NCBI GenBank assembly: GCA_900466005.1
Contig: UEGQ01000001.1
Coordinates: 310,001 to 374,000 of the forward strand
DNA length: 64,000 nucleotides
Direction: 5' to 3'
Origin: Hyphomicrobiales bacterium
GTDB lineage: Bacteria; Pseudomonadota; Alphaproteobacteria; Rhizobiales; Rhizobiaceae
In this document: one piece after another, positions 37,602-46,109 of the stretch
Position numbering within the stretch: the first letter of the stretch is position 1
Layout: every line of letters starts with the position of its first letter
Position numbers and translations under genes: made by a program
Notes under the pieces: generated by a model
Databases searched by the model: none
What the model was told of the DNA's origin: nothing
The model's input: only the letters and a program-made list of their open reading frames with translations

Positions 37602-38285
37602 TCAGGGGACAATCTTGTAGCCGCCGTTCTCCGTCACCAGAATCTCGGCATTCGAAGGATCCTGCTCGATCTTCTGGCGCAGTCGGTAAACGTGGGTTTC
37701 GAGCGTATGGGTGGTTACACCTGAATTATAGCCCCAGACCTCTTCCAGAAGCACGTCACGGGTAACGACCTTCTGACCGGCCCGGTAGAGATAACGGATG
37801 ATCGCCGCTTCCTTCTCGGTCAAGCGGATTTTCTTGCCGTCCTCCGTGGTCAACAGCTTCTGGCTCGGTTTGAACAAATAGGGGCCGACGGTGAAGGTGG
37901 CGTCTTCGCTGTGCTCATGCTGACGAAGCTGGGCACGGATGCGCGCAAGCAATACGGCAAAACGGAACGGCTTCGTCACATAATCGTTGGCACCAGCCTC
38001 CAGGCCCAGAATTGTATCCGAATCGGTATCGTGCCCGGTAAGCATGATGACCGGCGCCTTGAATCCGTTCTTGCGCAGCAATTTCACTGCCTCTCGCCCG
38101 TCCATGTCTGGAAGTCCGACATCCATGATGAGCAGGTCGACCTGAGCGTTGCGAGCCGTCTGGATGCCTTTTGCGGCAGTCTCCTCCTGAAGAAGAGAAA
38201 ATTCTTCATACAGCGACAATTGCTCGATGAGCGTCTGTCGCAGGTCTTCGTCGTCGTCCACAAGAAGAATTGTCCTCGCCGTCAT
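37602..38285 (-). CDS. cenR: OmpR-family response regulator, CenR-like
   Basis: Two-component regulator of 227 residues. Receiver: acidic pocket VDDDED at 9-14, phosphorylation aspartate in LLIMDVGLPDMDG near 55, threonine in MLTGHD near 83 and lysine in YVTKPFRFAVLLARIRAQL near 105. Winged helix: LTEKEAAIIRYLYRAG and TTHTLETHVYRLRQKIE. The phrases DTILGLEAGANDYVTKPFRF and VLLEEVWGYNSGVTTHTLE resemble CenR, an envelope regulator of alphaproteobacteria; I rely on recall for this name. The cognate kinase is not in the window. The start at 38285 has GAGGCGAG upstream. Divergent from an L,D-transpeptidase gene. Confidence 0.82.
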   Translation of the reverse strand: MTARTILLVDDDEDLRQTLIEQLSLYEEFSLLQEETAAKGIQTARNAQVDLLIMDVGLPDMDGREAVKLLRKNGFKAPVIMLTGHDTDSDTILGLEAGANDYVTKPFRFAVLLARIRAQLRQHEHSEDATFTVGPYLFKPSQKLLTTEDGKKIRLTEKEAAIIRYLYRAGQKVVTRDVLLEEVWGYNSGVTTHTLETHVYRLRQKIEQDPSNAEILVTENGGYKIVP

Positions 38286-38413
38286 GATCTCGCCTCTTGT
38301 CGTTGCGCCCGCTTTCCGGGCCGGATCGAAGATCCGGGTTTCGGCAGCACCAAACGCTTTGTTATCGTTTCCGCTGCTATGAATACAACGAGTCACAGGC
38401 AAGGCAAAATCTC

Positions 38414-38965
38414 GTGAAGTCGCCCCTTCGGAAGCAGTCTGCCGGCCGGAGTCCACCGGTCGTGCTTCGTACCGCACCCGGTGATCACTCGCGGGCCATC
38501 CTGCAGTTCGGTATCCTTCGGTTGCCCGCGGCCTTGGGTCGCGCCGGCACGGTTCTCTGCAAGAAGGAAGGCGATGGAGGGTCTCCCCGCGCGGCGATGC
38601 GGCTGCTGGGTGGTTACATCCGGGGCGATCGTATCAAGAATCTCGTCACGCCGTTACCGATGACGCGGACGAGAGCGGGCATGCTATGGTGCGACGAGCC
38701 GGGACACCCCGCCTATAACCGTCCGGTTTCCGCGCCCTTTGCAGCGAGCCATGAACGGCTGATGCGCGACGATTCGCTCTACGACATATGCCTGATCATG
38801 GACTGGAACGTCGCTTCACGTCGGCGAGGCAGGGGATCGGCGATCTTCTTCCACTTGGCACGCCCGGGTTACTCGCCGACCGAGGGCTGTATCGCGATCG
38901 TTCGAAGAGACATGCTGCGCCTCATCCGCCATTTCCGCTGCGGCACACGTATTCGTATTCTGTGA
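38414..38965 (+). CDS. L,D-transpeptidase (YkuD) family protein
   Basis: Protein of 183 residues with the YkuD catalytic signature: histidine in AIFFHLARPGYSPTEGCIAI near residue 152 and the catalytic cysteine 13 residues on, followed by VRRDMLRLI. Such enzymes cross-link peptidoglycan through 3-3 bonds or attach proteins to it. The serine before GC in the usual S-x-GC is replaced by T-E-GC. A GTG at 38414 is chosen; no clear signal peptide is seen, unlike exported members, so localisation is uncertain. It is divergent from the CenR-like gene, which fits an envelope theme. Confidence 0.82.
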   Translation: MKSPLRKQSAGRSPPVVLRTAPGDHSRAILQFGILRLPAALGRAGTVLCKKEGDGGSPRAAMRLLGGYIRGDRIKNLVTPLPMTRTRAGMLWCDEPGHPAYNRPVSAPFAASHERLMRDDSLYDICLIMDWNVASRRRGRGSAIFFHLARPGYSPTEGCIAIVRRDMLRLIRHFRCGTRIRIL

Positions 38966-38986
38966 ACCTTCACGCAGCAAGACATC

Positions 38987-39535
38987 TCAGGCGAGCGACC
39001 GTGGTACGACGAACCGCTCCAGATATCCGCACCCATCGCCGATCTGGTTCCAGCCCACCGTATCGAAGAGGATACAGGCGAGCGCTCCCGTTGGGAATTT
39101 GTCACGCAGGCGCGCTGGAGCATCCCCTTCACCGTTGCTTGCGAGCCGAAGCGCAATATCCTGGAGACCAGGATTGTGAGCCAGCACCAGTACGTTCCGG
39201 TATTTGGGGTCGAGGTCCCTCAAGAGAGCAAGAATGCGCTCCGCAGGCGCCTCGTACAACGTCTCGAGAATGCGTATCTCGGTTGTCTTTGTTAACCGAC
39301 TCTCGATGAAAGCCCATGTCTCCCGCGTGCGCCGTGCTCCGGAGACGAGCACCACGTCCGGTCTCAAACGCTTCTTCACCATATAATCCGCGACGAGCAA
39401 GGCTGCCTTTCGGCCACGCTTTGCCAATGGTCGCTCATGATCCTCGGCACCGTCCGGCCAGTCCGACTTGGCGTGGCGCAACAGCAAGAGTCGACGCCGT
39501 GTATTGGCCGCGTCTCTGCCGTTGTGCTCACCCAT
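38987..39535 (-). CDS. SixA-like histidine phosphatase family protein
   Basis: Protein of 182 residues of the phosphoglycerate-mutase-like superfamily. The phosphohistidine motif is LLLLRHAKSDWPD near residue 19, with the second catalytic part SGARRTRETW near 69 and the histidine in VLVLAHNPGLQD near 121. SixA removes phosphate from histidine-containing phosphotransfer domains in E. coli; the target here is unknown. The ATG at 39535 follows GGAG by 8 bases. Confidence 0.88.
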   Translation of the reverse strand: MGEHNGRDAANTRRRLLLLRHAKSDWPDGAEDHERPLAKRGRKAALLVADYMVKKRLRPDVVLVSGARRTRETWAFIESRLTKTTEIRILETLYEAPAERILALLRDLDPKYRNVLVLAHNPGLQDIALRLASNGEGDAPARLRDKFPTGALACILFDTVGWNQIGDGCGYLERFVVPRSLA

Positions 39536-39652
39536 CGCCGCTGCTCCATTCCACCATGGCCGACGGCGCAGCATGCCACAGGAGTCAAAGGTTGCGAAAA
39601 GCAAAATGCCGCCCGTTTAGAGCGGCATCCAGAGACACGTGCGACGGCGTCC

Positions 39653-41062
39653 TTATTTCCAGTCGCGGACGTCGACGAAGTGACCGGCGATGGCCGCGGC
39701 CGCAGCCATGGCCGGAGAGACGAGATGCGTCCGGCCCTTATATCCCTGACGACCCTCGAAATTGCGGTTCGAGGTCGAGGCGCAACGTTCACCCGGCTTC
39801 AGACGGTCATCGTTCATAGCAAGGCACATGGAACAACCCGGCTCGCGCCATTCGAAGCCGGCATCCTTGAAGATCTTGTCCAGACCCTCTGCCTCAGCCT
39901 GTTCCTTAACGAGCCCGGAGCCCGGCACCACCATCGCGGAAACCGACGAAGCGACCTTCTTGCCTTCCACGATCTTCGCGGCCGCCCGCAAGTCCTCGAT
40001 GCGGCCGTTGGTGCACGAACCGATGAAGACCCGATCGATCGCGATGTCGGTCATCTTGGTTCCAGGCTTCAGGCCCATATAGTCGAGGGCCCGCCACTTT
40101 GATGCGCGCTTCGTTTCGTCTTCGATGTCATCGGGGTTGGGAACAACGCCCGTGATGGAGACGACGTCTTCCGGAGAGGAGCCCCAGGAAACGATCGGCG
40201 GAAGGTTGGCGGCATCGAGCACCACCACGCGATCGAAGTGCGCGCCTTCGTCGGTGTGCAGTGTCTTCCAGTATTCGACTGCCTGGTCCCAGGCCTCGCC
40301 CTTCGGCGCGCGCGGCTTGTCCTTGATATATTCGAAGGTCTTCTCGTCCGGGGCGATGAGGCCGGCACGCGCGCCGCCCTCGATCGTCATGTTGCAAACG
40401 GTCATGCGGCCTTCCATCGACAGCGCGCGGATCGCCTCGCCGGCAAATTCGATGACGTGGCCGGTGCCGCCGGCCGTGCCGATCTCGCCGATGATGGCGA
40501 GGATGATGTCTTTGGCGGTGACGCCTTCCGGCAACTTGCCGTCGACGCGCACCAGCATGTTCTTTGCCTTTTTCTGGATCAGCGTCTGGGTTGCCAGCAC
40601 ATGCTCGACCTCGGACGTGCCGATGCCGTGCGCGAGCGAACCGAAGGCGCCGTGCGTCGATGTGTGGCTGTCACCGCAAACGATCGTCATCCCGGGCAGA
40701 GTGAACCCCTGCTCGGGTCCGACGATGTGGACGATGCCCTGGCGCTTGTCTTTCTCGGAATAGTACTCGACGCCGAAATCGGCAGCGTTCCTGGCAAGCG
40801 CCTCGACCTGGATCCGGCTCTCTTCGTTCTTGATCCCCTCAGCGCGATCAGGGGTCGTCGGCACGTTATGGTCAACGACTGCAAGCGTCTTCTGGGGCGC
40901 ATGCACGGGACGGCCGGCCATGCGGAGACCTTCGAAGGCCTGCGGGCTCGTAACCTCGTGGACCAGATGGCGATCGATGTAGATCAGACAGGTGCCATCG
41001 TCCTGCTGGTCGACCAGATGGTCGTCCCAGATCTTGTCGTAAAGGGTGCGGGGTGCGCTCAT
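39653..41062 (-). CDS. leuC: 3-isopropylmalate dehydratase large subunit LeuC
   Basis: Aconitase-family [4Fe-4S] enzyme, partner of LeuD in leucine synthesis. The 469 residues match the standard length. Iron-sulphur ligands lie in IGSCTNGR (near 347) and EPGCSMC (near 408-411); other marks are [14 protein letters not shown] near 130 and [12 protein letters not shown] near 430. The ATG at 41062 follows GGAAG. A terminator-like hairpin stands 115 bases upstream on the same strand. Confidence 0.97.
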   Translation of the reverse strand: MSAPRTLYDKIWDDHLVDQQDDGTCLIYIDRHLVHEVTSPQAFEGLRMAGRPVHAPQKTLAVVDHNVPTTPDRAEGIKNEESRIQVEALARNAADFGVEYYSEKDKRQGIVHIVGPEQGFTLPGMTIVCGDSHTSTHGAFGSLAHGIGTSEVEHVLATQTLIQKKAKNMLVRVDGKLPEGVTAKDIILAIIGEIGTAGGTGHVIEFAGEAIRALSMEGRMTVCNMTIEGGARAGLIAPDEKTFEYIKDKPRAPKGEAWDQAVEYWKTLHTDEGAHFDRVVVLDAANLPPIVSWGSSPEDVVSITGVVPNPDDIEDETKRASKWRALDYMGLKPGTKMTDIAIDRVFIGSCTNGRIEDLRAAAKIVEGKKVASSVSAMVVPGSGLVKEQAEAEGLDKIFKDAGFEWREPGCSMCLAMNDDRLKPGERCASTSNRNFEGRQGYKGRTHLVSPAMAAAAAIAGHFVDVRDWK

Positions 41063-41176
41063 GATATCAACTTCCGTGAGTGAATTGAACGGGATCTTGG
41101 CGGGCGGAAATCGCCTGCGGCTCAAAAGGTCAGCCGATCAGGATAGGCGGCAGTTGAGCGCCCCGGAGACGCGCGC

Positions 41177-41216
41177 AAAAAAACGTGCCGGCAGGCGTTT
41201 GCGGTCCTGCAGCACG
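41177..41216 (-). terminator. Rho-independent terminator between the permease and leuC
   Basis: On the minus strand CGTGC-T-GCAGG pairs with CCTGC-CG-GCACG (41216-41206 and 41195-41184), followed by seven T (41183-41177). It lies 115 bases after the permease stop and 115 bases before leuC. It most simply ends the binding-protein/permease transcript; a leuC attenuator role is possible but I see no leucine-rich leader peptide. Confidence 0.85.
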
Positions 41217-41267
41217 AAAATATGGGGCGCGAGACATCCGAACTTAGATTCCATGGCCGGCCTCATA

Positions 41268-41287
41268 CCAGTTTTCGCGAAAACCGG
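41268..41287 (-). repeat. AT/CG palindrome after the permease gene
   Basis: GTTTTCGCGAAAAC (inner 14 bases) is a perfect palindrome, extended with one mismatch to 20 bases. It lies 44 bases after the permease stop. It could fold as an 8-bp hairpin with CGCG loop in the 3' end of that transcript, or be a protein site. Confidence 0.5.
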
Positions 41288-41330
41288 CAATCAAATTGGT
41301 TTCGGCACTCTCACCCTATCGACGAACTGA

Positions 41331-42155
41331 TCAACGCGCCGAATACCTCTTCCGCATCCTTCCTTCAAAAATGCGAAGGAGAAGGGAAAGTCCGACTGTC
41401 AGCAACAGATAGATATAGGCAACGATCGAATAGGTTTCGAAGAAACGAAAGGAGCCGGATGCGTACACTTTGCCCATCTGAGTAATATCGGCGACGCCGA
41501 GGACGGAGACCAGCGACGAATCCTTGACCATTGCGACGAAATCGTTCGACAGCGGCGGAAAGACCACGCGGATCGCTTGGGGAAAGACGACCAAGCGAAA
41601 GCGCTGGTAACGACCGAGACCGAGCGCCATCGCCGCTTCTATCTGTCCCTTTTCGATCGACTGGAATCCGGCACGGAAGATCTCCGCTATGAAGGCAGAA
41701 TAGCCGACGGACAGTGCGATGATCGCCCGCCACATCAGCGAAACGTCGCGCACGACCAGCGGTTCGATGAACCCGGCTGCAGCAAGAGGTGAGGTCATCA
41801 AGTTGTAGAGCGCGACAAACCCGGGTGCGCCCACAAAGGCGATGTAGAACAGCAGCACCAGGATAGGAACGCCACGGACGACTTCGACATAGAAACGTGC
41901 GACCTGGCGCAGGATGCTGCTCTGTGCCATGCCGAGCAGGGCGATCATGAGCCCCAACACGATGGCCAGCGCAAAGCCGACAAGCGTGACGAAGATCGTC
42001 ACGCCGAGTCCGGCCGCGACGGTTCTGAAGACCTGCGTGTAAAGCTCGTTGACGATAATGATCGTGGCGATGGCAATGGCCGCCGTGACAAAGGCGAGCA
42101 ACCACCACGGCCGATCGCCTTTGTCACTCGTACCGGGTAGAGTCTGAAAGCCCAT
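41331..42155 (-). CDS. Polar amino-acid ABC transporter permease
   Basis: HisM/GlnP-type permease of 274 residues. After an N-terminal helix (WWLLAFVTAAIAIATIIIV) come the conserved TVAAGLGVTIFVTLVGFALAIVLG, EVVRGVPILVLLFYIAF and the EAA loop EAAMALGLGRYQRFRLVVFPQA near residue 185, the contact for an ATPase. It follows the binding-protein gene by 37 bases. Neither an ATPase nor a second permease is encoded next to it, so it must borrow an ATPase or work with a distant one. Substrate not determinable. Confidence 0.9.
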   Translation of the reverse strand: MGFQTLPGTSDKGDRPWWLLAFVTAAIAIATIIIVNELYTQVFRTVAAGLGVTIFVTLVGFALAIVLGLMIALLGMAQSSILRQVARFYVEVVRGVPILVLLFYIAFVGAPGFVALYNLMTSPLAAAGFIEPLVVRDVSLMWRAIIALSVGYSAFIAEIFRAGFQSIEKGQIEAAMALGLGRYQRFRLVVFPQAIRVVFPPLSNDFVAMVKDSSLVSVLGVADITQMGKVYASGSFRFFETYSIVAYIYLLLTVGLSLLLRIFEGRMRKRYSAR

Positions 42156-42192
42156 CAGAAGAGCGCCCCACCCAAGAAACCAAGGGGCGTGG

Positions 42193-42987
42193 TCATTCGC
42201 CCATCTTGTAGTCGAGGAACCATTTCTTGTTCAGTGTTTCGAACGTGCCATCTGCCTTCAAGGCCGCAATGGCCGCATTGACCGGGACGACCAGGTCGGA
42301 CCCTTTGGAGAAGATGAAGCCGAAGTCCTCTGTACCGAGCGGCTCTCCAACAATCTTCAGACTGCCGTTCGAGGCGGCGACGTAACCTTCACCCGCGGTG
42401 CTATCGGTCAGGACAAGGTCAACGTCACCGGCCTTTAGTGCCTGAACGGTTGCGCCGAACGTCTCGAACAGCTTGATCCGCGGGTTCTGTTCGTTGCCGT
42501 CGAGAATCTCATAGACGGCCGTGTAGAACGGGCTGGTGCCGGGCTGCGCACCGACGAGGCCGTTTTCGAGCGCTGCAAAACTCTTTGCGTCGCTGAATCG
42601 CGCCTCGTCTCCTCGTACCAGCATAAGCTGCTGCGAACGCATGTAAGGGTCCGAAAAATCGACCTTCTCCTTGCGGTCGTCCTTGATGGTGATGCCGGTC
42701 ATGCCGATCTGGTATTGTCCGTCCGAAACGGCCTGAATCATCGCGTCCCAGGAGGTGTTCTGATACTCGATCTTGAAATTCAGCCGCTTGGCGATCTCGT
42801 TCATCGCATCGTATTCCCAGCCGATCGCCTCCCCACTCTTGGGATCGATAAACTGCAGCGGGGGATAGGCATTCTCCGTCACAACCACAACGGTCTTGCC
42901 GCCGAGATCCGGCAAATCGGCAGAGAAAGAGAAGGGCGCGAGGACAAGAAGGGACAGACCGGCAAGGACGGCGCGGCGAATGAACAT
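42193..42987 (-). CDS. Polar amino-acid ABC transporter substrate-binding protein
   Basis: Periplasmic SBP_bac_3 protein of 264 residues. The signal peptide is AVLAGLSLLVLAPFSFSA; the mature part begins LGGKTVVVVTENAYPPLQFID, with GWEYDAMNEIAKRLN near 57, IGMTGITIKDDRKEKVDFSDPY near 94 and DLVLTDSTAGEGYV near 190. The carboxylate-binding arginine of the family (DRKEKVDFS) is present. The start has CAGGAG at good spacing. Its leader carries two interleaved inverted repeats. Co-transcribed with the permease; substrate unknown. Confidence 0.92.
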   Translation of the reverse strand: MFIRRAVLAGLSLLVLAPFSFSADLPDLGGKTVVVVTENAYPPLQFIDPKSGEAIGWEYDAMNEIAKRLNFKIEYQNTSWDAMIQAVSDGQYQIGMTGITIKDDRKEKVDFSDPYMRSQQLMLVRGDEARFSDAKSFAALENGLVGAQPGTSPFYTAVYEILDGNEQNPRIKLFETFGATVQALKAGDVDLVLTDSTAGEGYVAASNGSLKIVGEPLGTEDFGFIFSKGSDLVVPVNAAIAALKADGTFETLNKKWFLDYKMGE

Positions 42988-42999
42988 TGTGGTCTCCTG

Positions 43000-43042
43000 A
43001 ATTGTGGCAACGGCAGAGTGTCACAATTTCTTCTGCCGTTGC
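43000..43042 (-). promoter_or_regulatory. Interleaved inverted repeats in the binding-protein leader
   Basis: Two perfect dyads interlock just before the ribosome site. Arms GCAACGGCAGA (43007-43017) and TCTGCCGTTGC (43032-43042) pair over 11 bases. Arms AATTGTG (43000-43006) and CACAATT (43022-43028) pair over 7. In the transcript both cannot form fully at once because no linker separates the two 3' arms, so this suggests alternative structures or nested operator sites. Confidence 0.6.
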
Positions 43043-43166
43043 AAGGGAGGAACCACCCGGTATCTGGGGCGTTGCGCGACATCGGTGCTCCGATAGGCAC
43101 GACGCCACGAAACAGCTTTGCGGTCCTGCTGTCGAGACGGCGGACCGTAGCTCCTCTCGGAAAATA

Positions 43167-44579
43167 TCAGCTCAGAATTCTCTTCAGTGGCTTGAAATAC
43201 CGAACAATGAGCATGTCGAACGCGAGCACCGTAATCAGGACGGCCCCGGTCAGGGGAAAGAGCAATGATACCGCGACCATGATGACCATACCCACCTTCC
43301 ATACCGGTGTTGCGTCCGGCACGTTCGGTGCGACCAAACGGCGAGCGCCGTTTGGTCGCCGCTTCCACCAAATGACCACGCCGCTGACGGAAAGGAAGAT
43401 CACCGAGAGGCAATAGAGCGTTACCAGGGCGATGTTCCAGGTGCCCATGTCACCTTCGTGAAAGGCTATGCCGATCGCCATAGCCTTTCCCGCCAGTCCG
43501 TAGTCCTTGAAGGCGACGTCCGCGAGCACATTTCCGCTGTAGCGGTCGATGTGCACCGTCCGGTCGGAAGTCGGATCGCCGCCGTCGTTGCTCATGGTGT
43601 CGTGTGAGATAGTCCAGACGCCCGTTTCGCCAGACGGGAACGCTAGTTCGAAACGATGGTCGAAGCCAAGCTGACGGGCGAAGGCAACAACGCTGCCGAA
43701 GTTTACGGGTTCGCCCTGGGCCATGCCCGGAATGCCGGATTGCGAGCCGGAGGCCGGCATCCGGGTCTTCTCCAGCGTCCAGGGCACCTCTTTGATACCG
43801 CCGTGGTTCATACTGGCGTGAGTGACGTCTGACAATGGAACATTATCCCATTTTTCCGCCGGGAACGTGCTCCACGCCTGCGTGAACTTCTCACCCCACA
43901 CACCTGCCCATGTGAGACCCGAGAGGAGGAAGACAAGTAGAATCAGGGAAGCATAGAATCCGACGGTCTGGTGCAACGATTTCCAAAGCTGCCGACCGCT
44001 CGCTGATAGTCTCGGCACTAGGACGGACGAGAGGCCCCCACCATTACGCGGCCACCAGAGATAGAGGCCGGTGATGATCAAAACGACACCGAAACCGGCC
44101 GCGACTTCAATGAACCGATCACCGATGTCACCGATCAGAAGCGTGCCGTGAATCGTATCGGCAAGGTCGTAAAGGCCGTGACGTCTCTCCCAGCTTCCGA
44201 GCACCGCAGCAGAATAGGGATCCACCGCCACCATCGTGGAAGCATCGCCGAGATTGACACGAAAGATCGCAGCCTGCTCCGACGTGCGTGGTGCGATGTA
44301 TTGCACGAGCGCGCCACCGGGAACCGCCGAAAGTGCAGCTTCGGCCTGCTGGACCATCGGAGCTTCGACTCCGCTGGGGCTGACCGCATATACCTTTTCG
44401 CCGTCACGTCCGACAAGGACGGCGGACCACAGCATGACGAGACCGGTAACAGCGAGCATGATCAGGAAGGGAGCCACGTAGAGCCCGGCATAGAAATGCC
44501 AGCGCCACGCGGTGAAGTAGAAACGCTGGGTAAGGGAAGAGGATTTCTGAACCGCCGGTGTTTCGACGAGAATGGACAT
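43167..44579 (-). CDS. PepSY-associated transmembrane (PepSY_TM) protein
   Basis: Membrane protein of 470 residues of the PepSY_TM family, often linked to siderophore or haem iron reduction and uptake. Four main membrane regions: HFYAGLYVAPFLIMLAVTGLVMLW near residue 28, FGVVLIITGLYLWWP near 160, LHQTVGFYASLILLVFLLSGLTW near 205, and two C-terminal helices from about 375. Conserved histidines (WRWHFYAG, DTIHGTLL, SLHQTVG, IAFHEGD) could bind haem. A periplasmic PepSY domain lies near 300-350. The small DUF2946-like gene is upstream on the same strand. No TonB receptor is present here. Confidence 0.88.
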   Translation of the reverse strand: MSILVETPAVQKSSSLTQRFYFTAWRWHFYAGLYVAPFLIMLAVTGLVMLWSAVLVGRDGEKVYAVSPSGVEAPMVQQAEAALSAVPGGALVQYIAPRTSEQAAIFRVNLGDASTMVAVDPYSAAVLGSWERRHGLYDLADTIHGTLLIGDIGDRFIEVAAGFGVVLIITGLYLWWPRNGGGLSSVLVPRLSASGRQLWKSLHQTVGFYASLILLVFLLSGLTWAGVWGEKFTQAWSTFPAEKWDNVPLSDVTHASMNHGGIKEVPWTLEKTRMPASGSQSGIPGMAQGEPVNFGSVVAFARQLGFDHRFELAFPSGETGVWTISHDTMSNDGGDPTSDRTVHIDRYSGNVLADVAFKDYGLAGKAMAIGIAFHEGDMGTWNIALVTLYCLSVIFLSVSGVVIWWKRRPNGARRLVAPNVPDATPVWKVGMVIMVAVSLLFPLTGAVLITVLAFDMLIVRYFKPLKRILS

Positions 44580-44784
44580 GAGTTACCTCAAAGAAGAAGA
44601 GTGCCTGGTTGACCCCGCCGGCGCTACATACGAGCGGGCAGAGAATGGACGGATCGGCTCACAGCGCCAAGATCTCACACGCTGAAGCCATCTTGGGCCG
44701 CAGCGGACAAGCAATCTGAAGGAAGATCGTTCAAGGCTGTGGAGACGCACCCGGCGGGCGAACGCAGAGTCCGCGCGGCCGGGT

Positions 44785-45183
44785 TCAGACGACGGCCGGG
44801 AAAGGAGGCGCTCTCGGCGCGGCGTTCGGTGAGAAATGCCGGAAGCTCGCAACGGCAACACGAACGGTTGGAAGAATGTCGAGGACATCGGGCAGGCGTC
44901 TGCCGATGGCGTCCTCAGGCTGCGGAAGGAGCATAGCCGCTGCGAGGCGACAGGCTTCGCAACCACCACCAGCCAATTGGCCCTTGTCATCACTAGCTTT
45001 ACCGTCACCGGGAAGGCAGAGCGCCGGCCAACTGCCGTCGGGCAAGGTGAAGGCTGCTATCTCGCTCGCGGAAAGGCTGGAGGTGGCAACCGCAGGTGCG
45101 CGATGAGCGAGGCCAATGAAGACAAGCGTGACCACGCACAAAACACGCGTCGCCATCTGCCATGTCGTTGTTCTACGTCTCAT
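44785..45183 (-). CDS. DUF2946-like small exported protein
   Basis: Protein of 132 residues starting at the ATG at 45183. A basic start and a hydrophobic stretch (VLCVVTLVFIGLAHRAPAVA) suggest a signal peptide or anchor. The middle holds ALCLPGDG and GGGCEACRLAAAMLLPQPE, resembling DUF2946, whose paired cysteines hint at metal binding. The C-terminus is Pro/Ala-rich. Function unknown. The PepSY protein gene follows 205 bases downstream, a pairing also seen near copper and iron uptake genes elsewhere. The start could instead be the ATG at about 45156. Confidence 0.62.
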   Translation of the reverse strand: MRRRTTTWQMATRVLCVVTLVFIGLAHRAPAVATSSLSASEIAAFTLPDGSWPALCLPGDGKASDDKGQLAGGGCEACRLAAAMLLPQPEDAIGRRLPDVLDILPTVRVAVASFRHFSPNAAPRAPPFPAVV

Positions 45184-45278
45184 CGCCTCCCCCAGGTAGC
45201 CGAGAGAATGTATAGCAGCCACCGTGGTGCGCAAGCGGTGATTCCCCGCTCTGGAACGTCGTTGACCAACGGACGAAA

Positions 45279-45306
45279 CAAAAAAGGCGGCCCGAAAGCC
45301 GCCTTT
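45279..45306 (-). terminator. Rho-independent terminator of rplS
   Basis: On the minus strand AAAGGCGGC pairs with GCCGCCTTT around a TTTCGG loop and runs into TTTTTT. It begins 22 bases after the rplS stop. Confidence 0.92.
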
Positions 45307-45327
45307 CCAAACCCGCTGTGGGAGATC

Positions 45328-45846
45328 TTATTCTGCTGCGCCTTCGGCGGCAGCGGCCTTTTCAGCGGCTTCTGCGGCTGCCTTTTCGGCAGCGAGAGCC
45401 TGGGCTGCTGCGACCTTTTCAGCTTCGATGCGCGCCTTTTCCTCGGCGATCGCAGCGCGCTCGTTTTCGTTGAGCTTGCGGGCGCGGGTGCCGGTGTTCT
45501 CGACGATGCGAGCCGACTTGCCGCGACGATCGCGCAGGTAGTAGAGCTTGGCGCGACGGACCTTACCACGGCGCACGACTTCGACGCTTTCAACGAGCGG
45601 CGAGTAGACCGGGAATACGCGCTCGACGCCTTCGCCGTAGGAGATCTTGCGAACCGTGAAGCTCTCGTTGATGCCGGCGCCCGAACGAGCAATGCACACG
45701 CCTTCATAGGCCTGAACGCGGGTGCGGTTGCCTTCCTTGACGGTGACGTTGACGCGGAGCGTGTCGCCCGGGGAGAACTCCGGGAGCTTGCGCTTGGCTT
45801 CGATCTTGGCGGCCTGTTCGGCTTCCAGCTGTTGAATGATGTTCAT
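45328..45846 (-). CDS. rplS: 50S ribosomal protein L19
   Basis: Protein of 172 residues located at the 30S-50S interface. The core (residues about 1-120) is standard: [30 protein letters not shown] and [26 protein letters not shown]. The C-terminal ~50 residues are an Ala/Glu/Lys-rich tail ([20 protein letters not shown]) absent from E. coli L19 (115 residues) but common in rhizobia. The ATG at 45846 follows GAGG. It is separated from trmD by the opposing TauE/SafE gene, so it has its own promoter. Confidence 0.97.
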   Translation of the reverse strand: MNIIQQLEAEQAAKIEAKRKLPEFSPGDTLRVNVTVKEGNRTRVQAYEGVCIARSGAGINESFTVRKISYGEGVERVFPVYSPLVESVEVVRRGKVRRAKLYYLRDRRGKSARIVENTGTRARKLNENERAAIAEEKARIEAEKVAAAQALAAEKAAAEAAEKAAAAEGAAE

Positions 45847-46109
45847 CTGTCTAACCTCGATTTCTTCTGAAACAGCCAGAGCGCTCGACTGTGATCCCTT
45901 GGCCATGCCTCAGGATATTGACCCGTATGGGTCGGAGCGGATACGCGGTTCTTTGTTGTGGCAGACGGGCAAAAGCCCATTTCCGCGCGTGCCAATACAC
46001 GAAACGAAGCGACTTGTCACCCCCTCCCGCCTCTTTTGTCCCCTTCGCGCGAGCTTGCCGACAACGGTCAGAACGAATATGCATGCCGTGCATCTGGAGG
46101 GATGAGATC

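Noticed and set aside
41177-41330. Leucine attenuator with leader peptide before leuC
   Set aside because: The short frame crossing the hairpin has no cluster of leucine codons; the hairpin is better explained as the terminator of the upstream genes.
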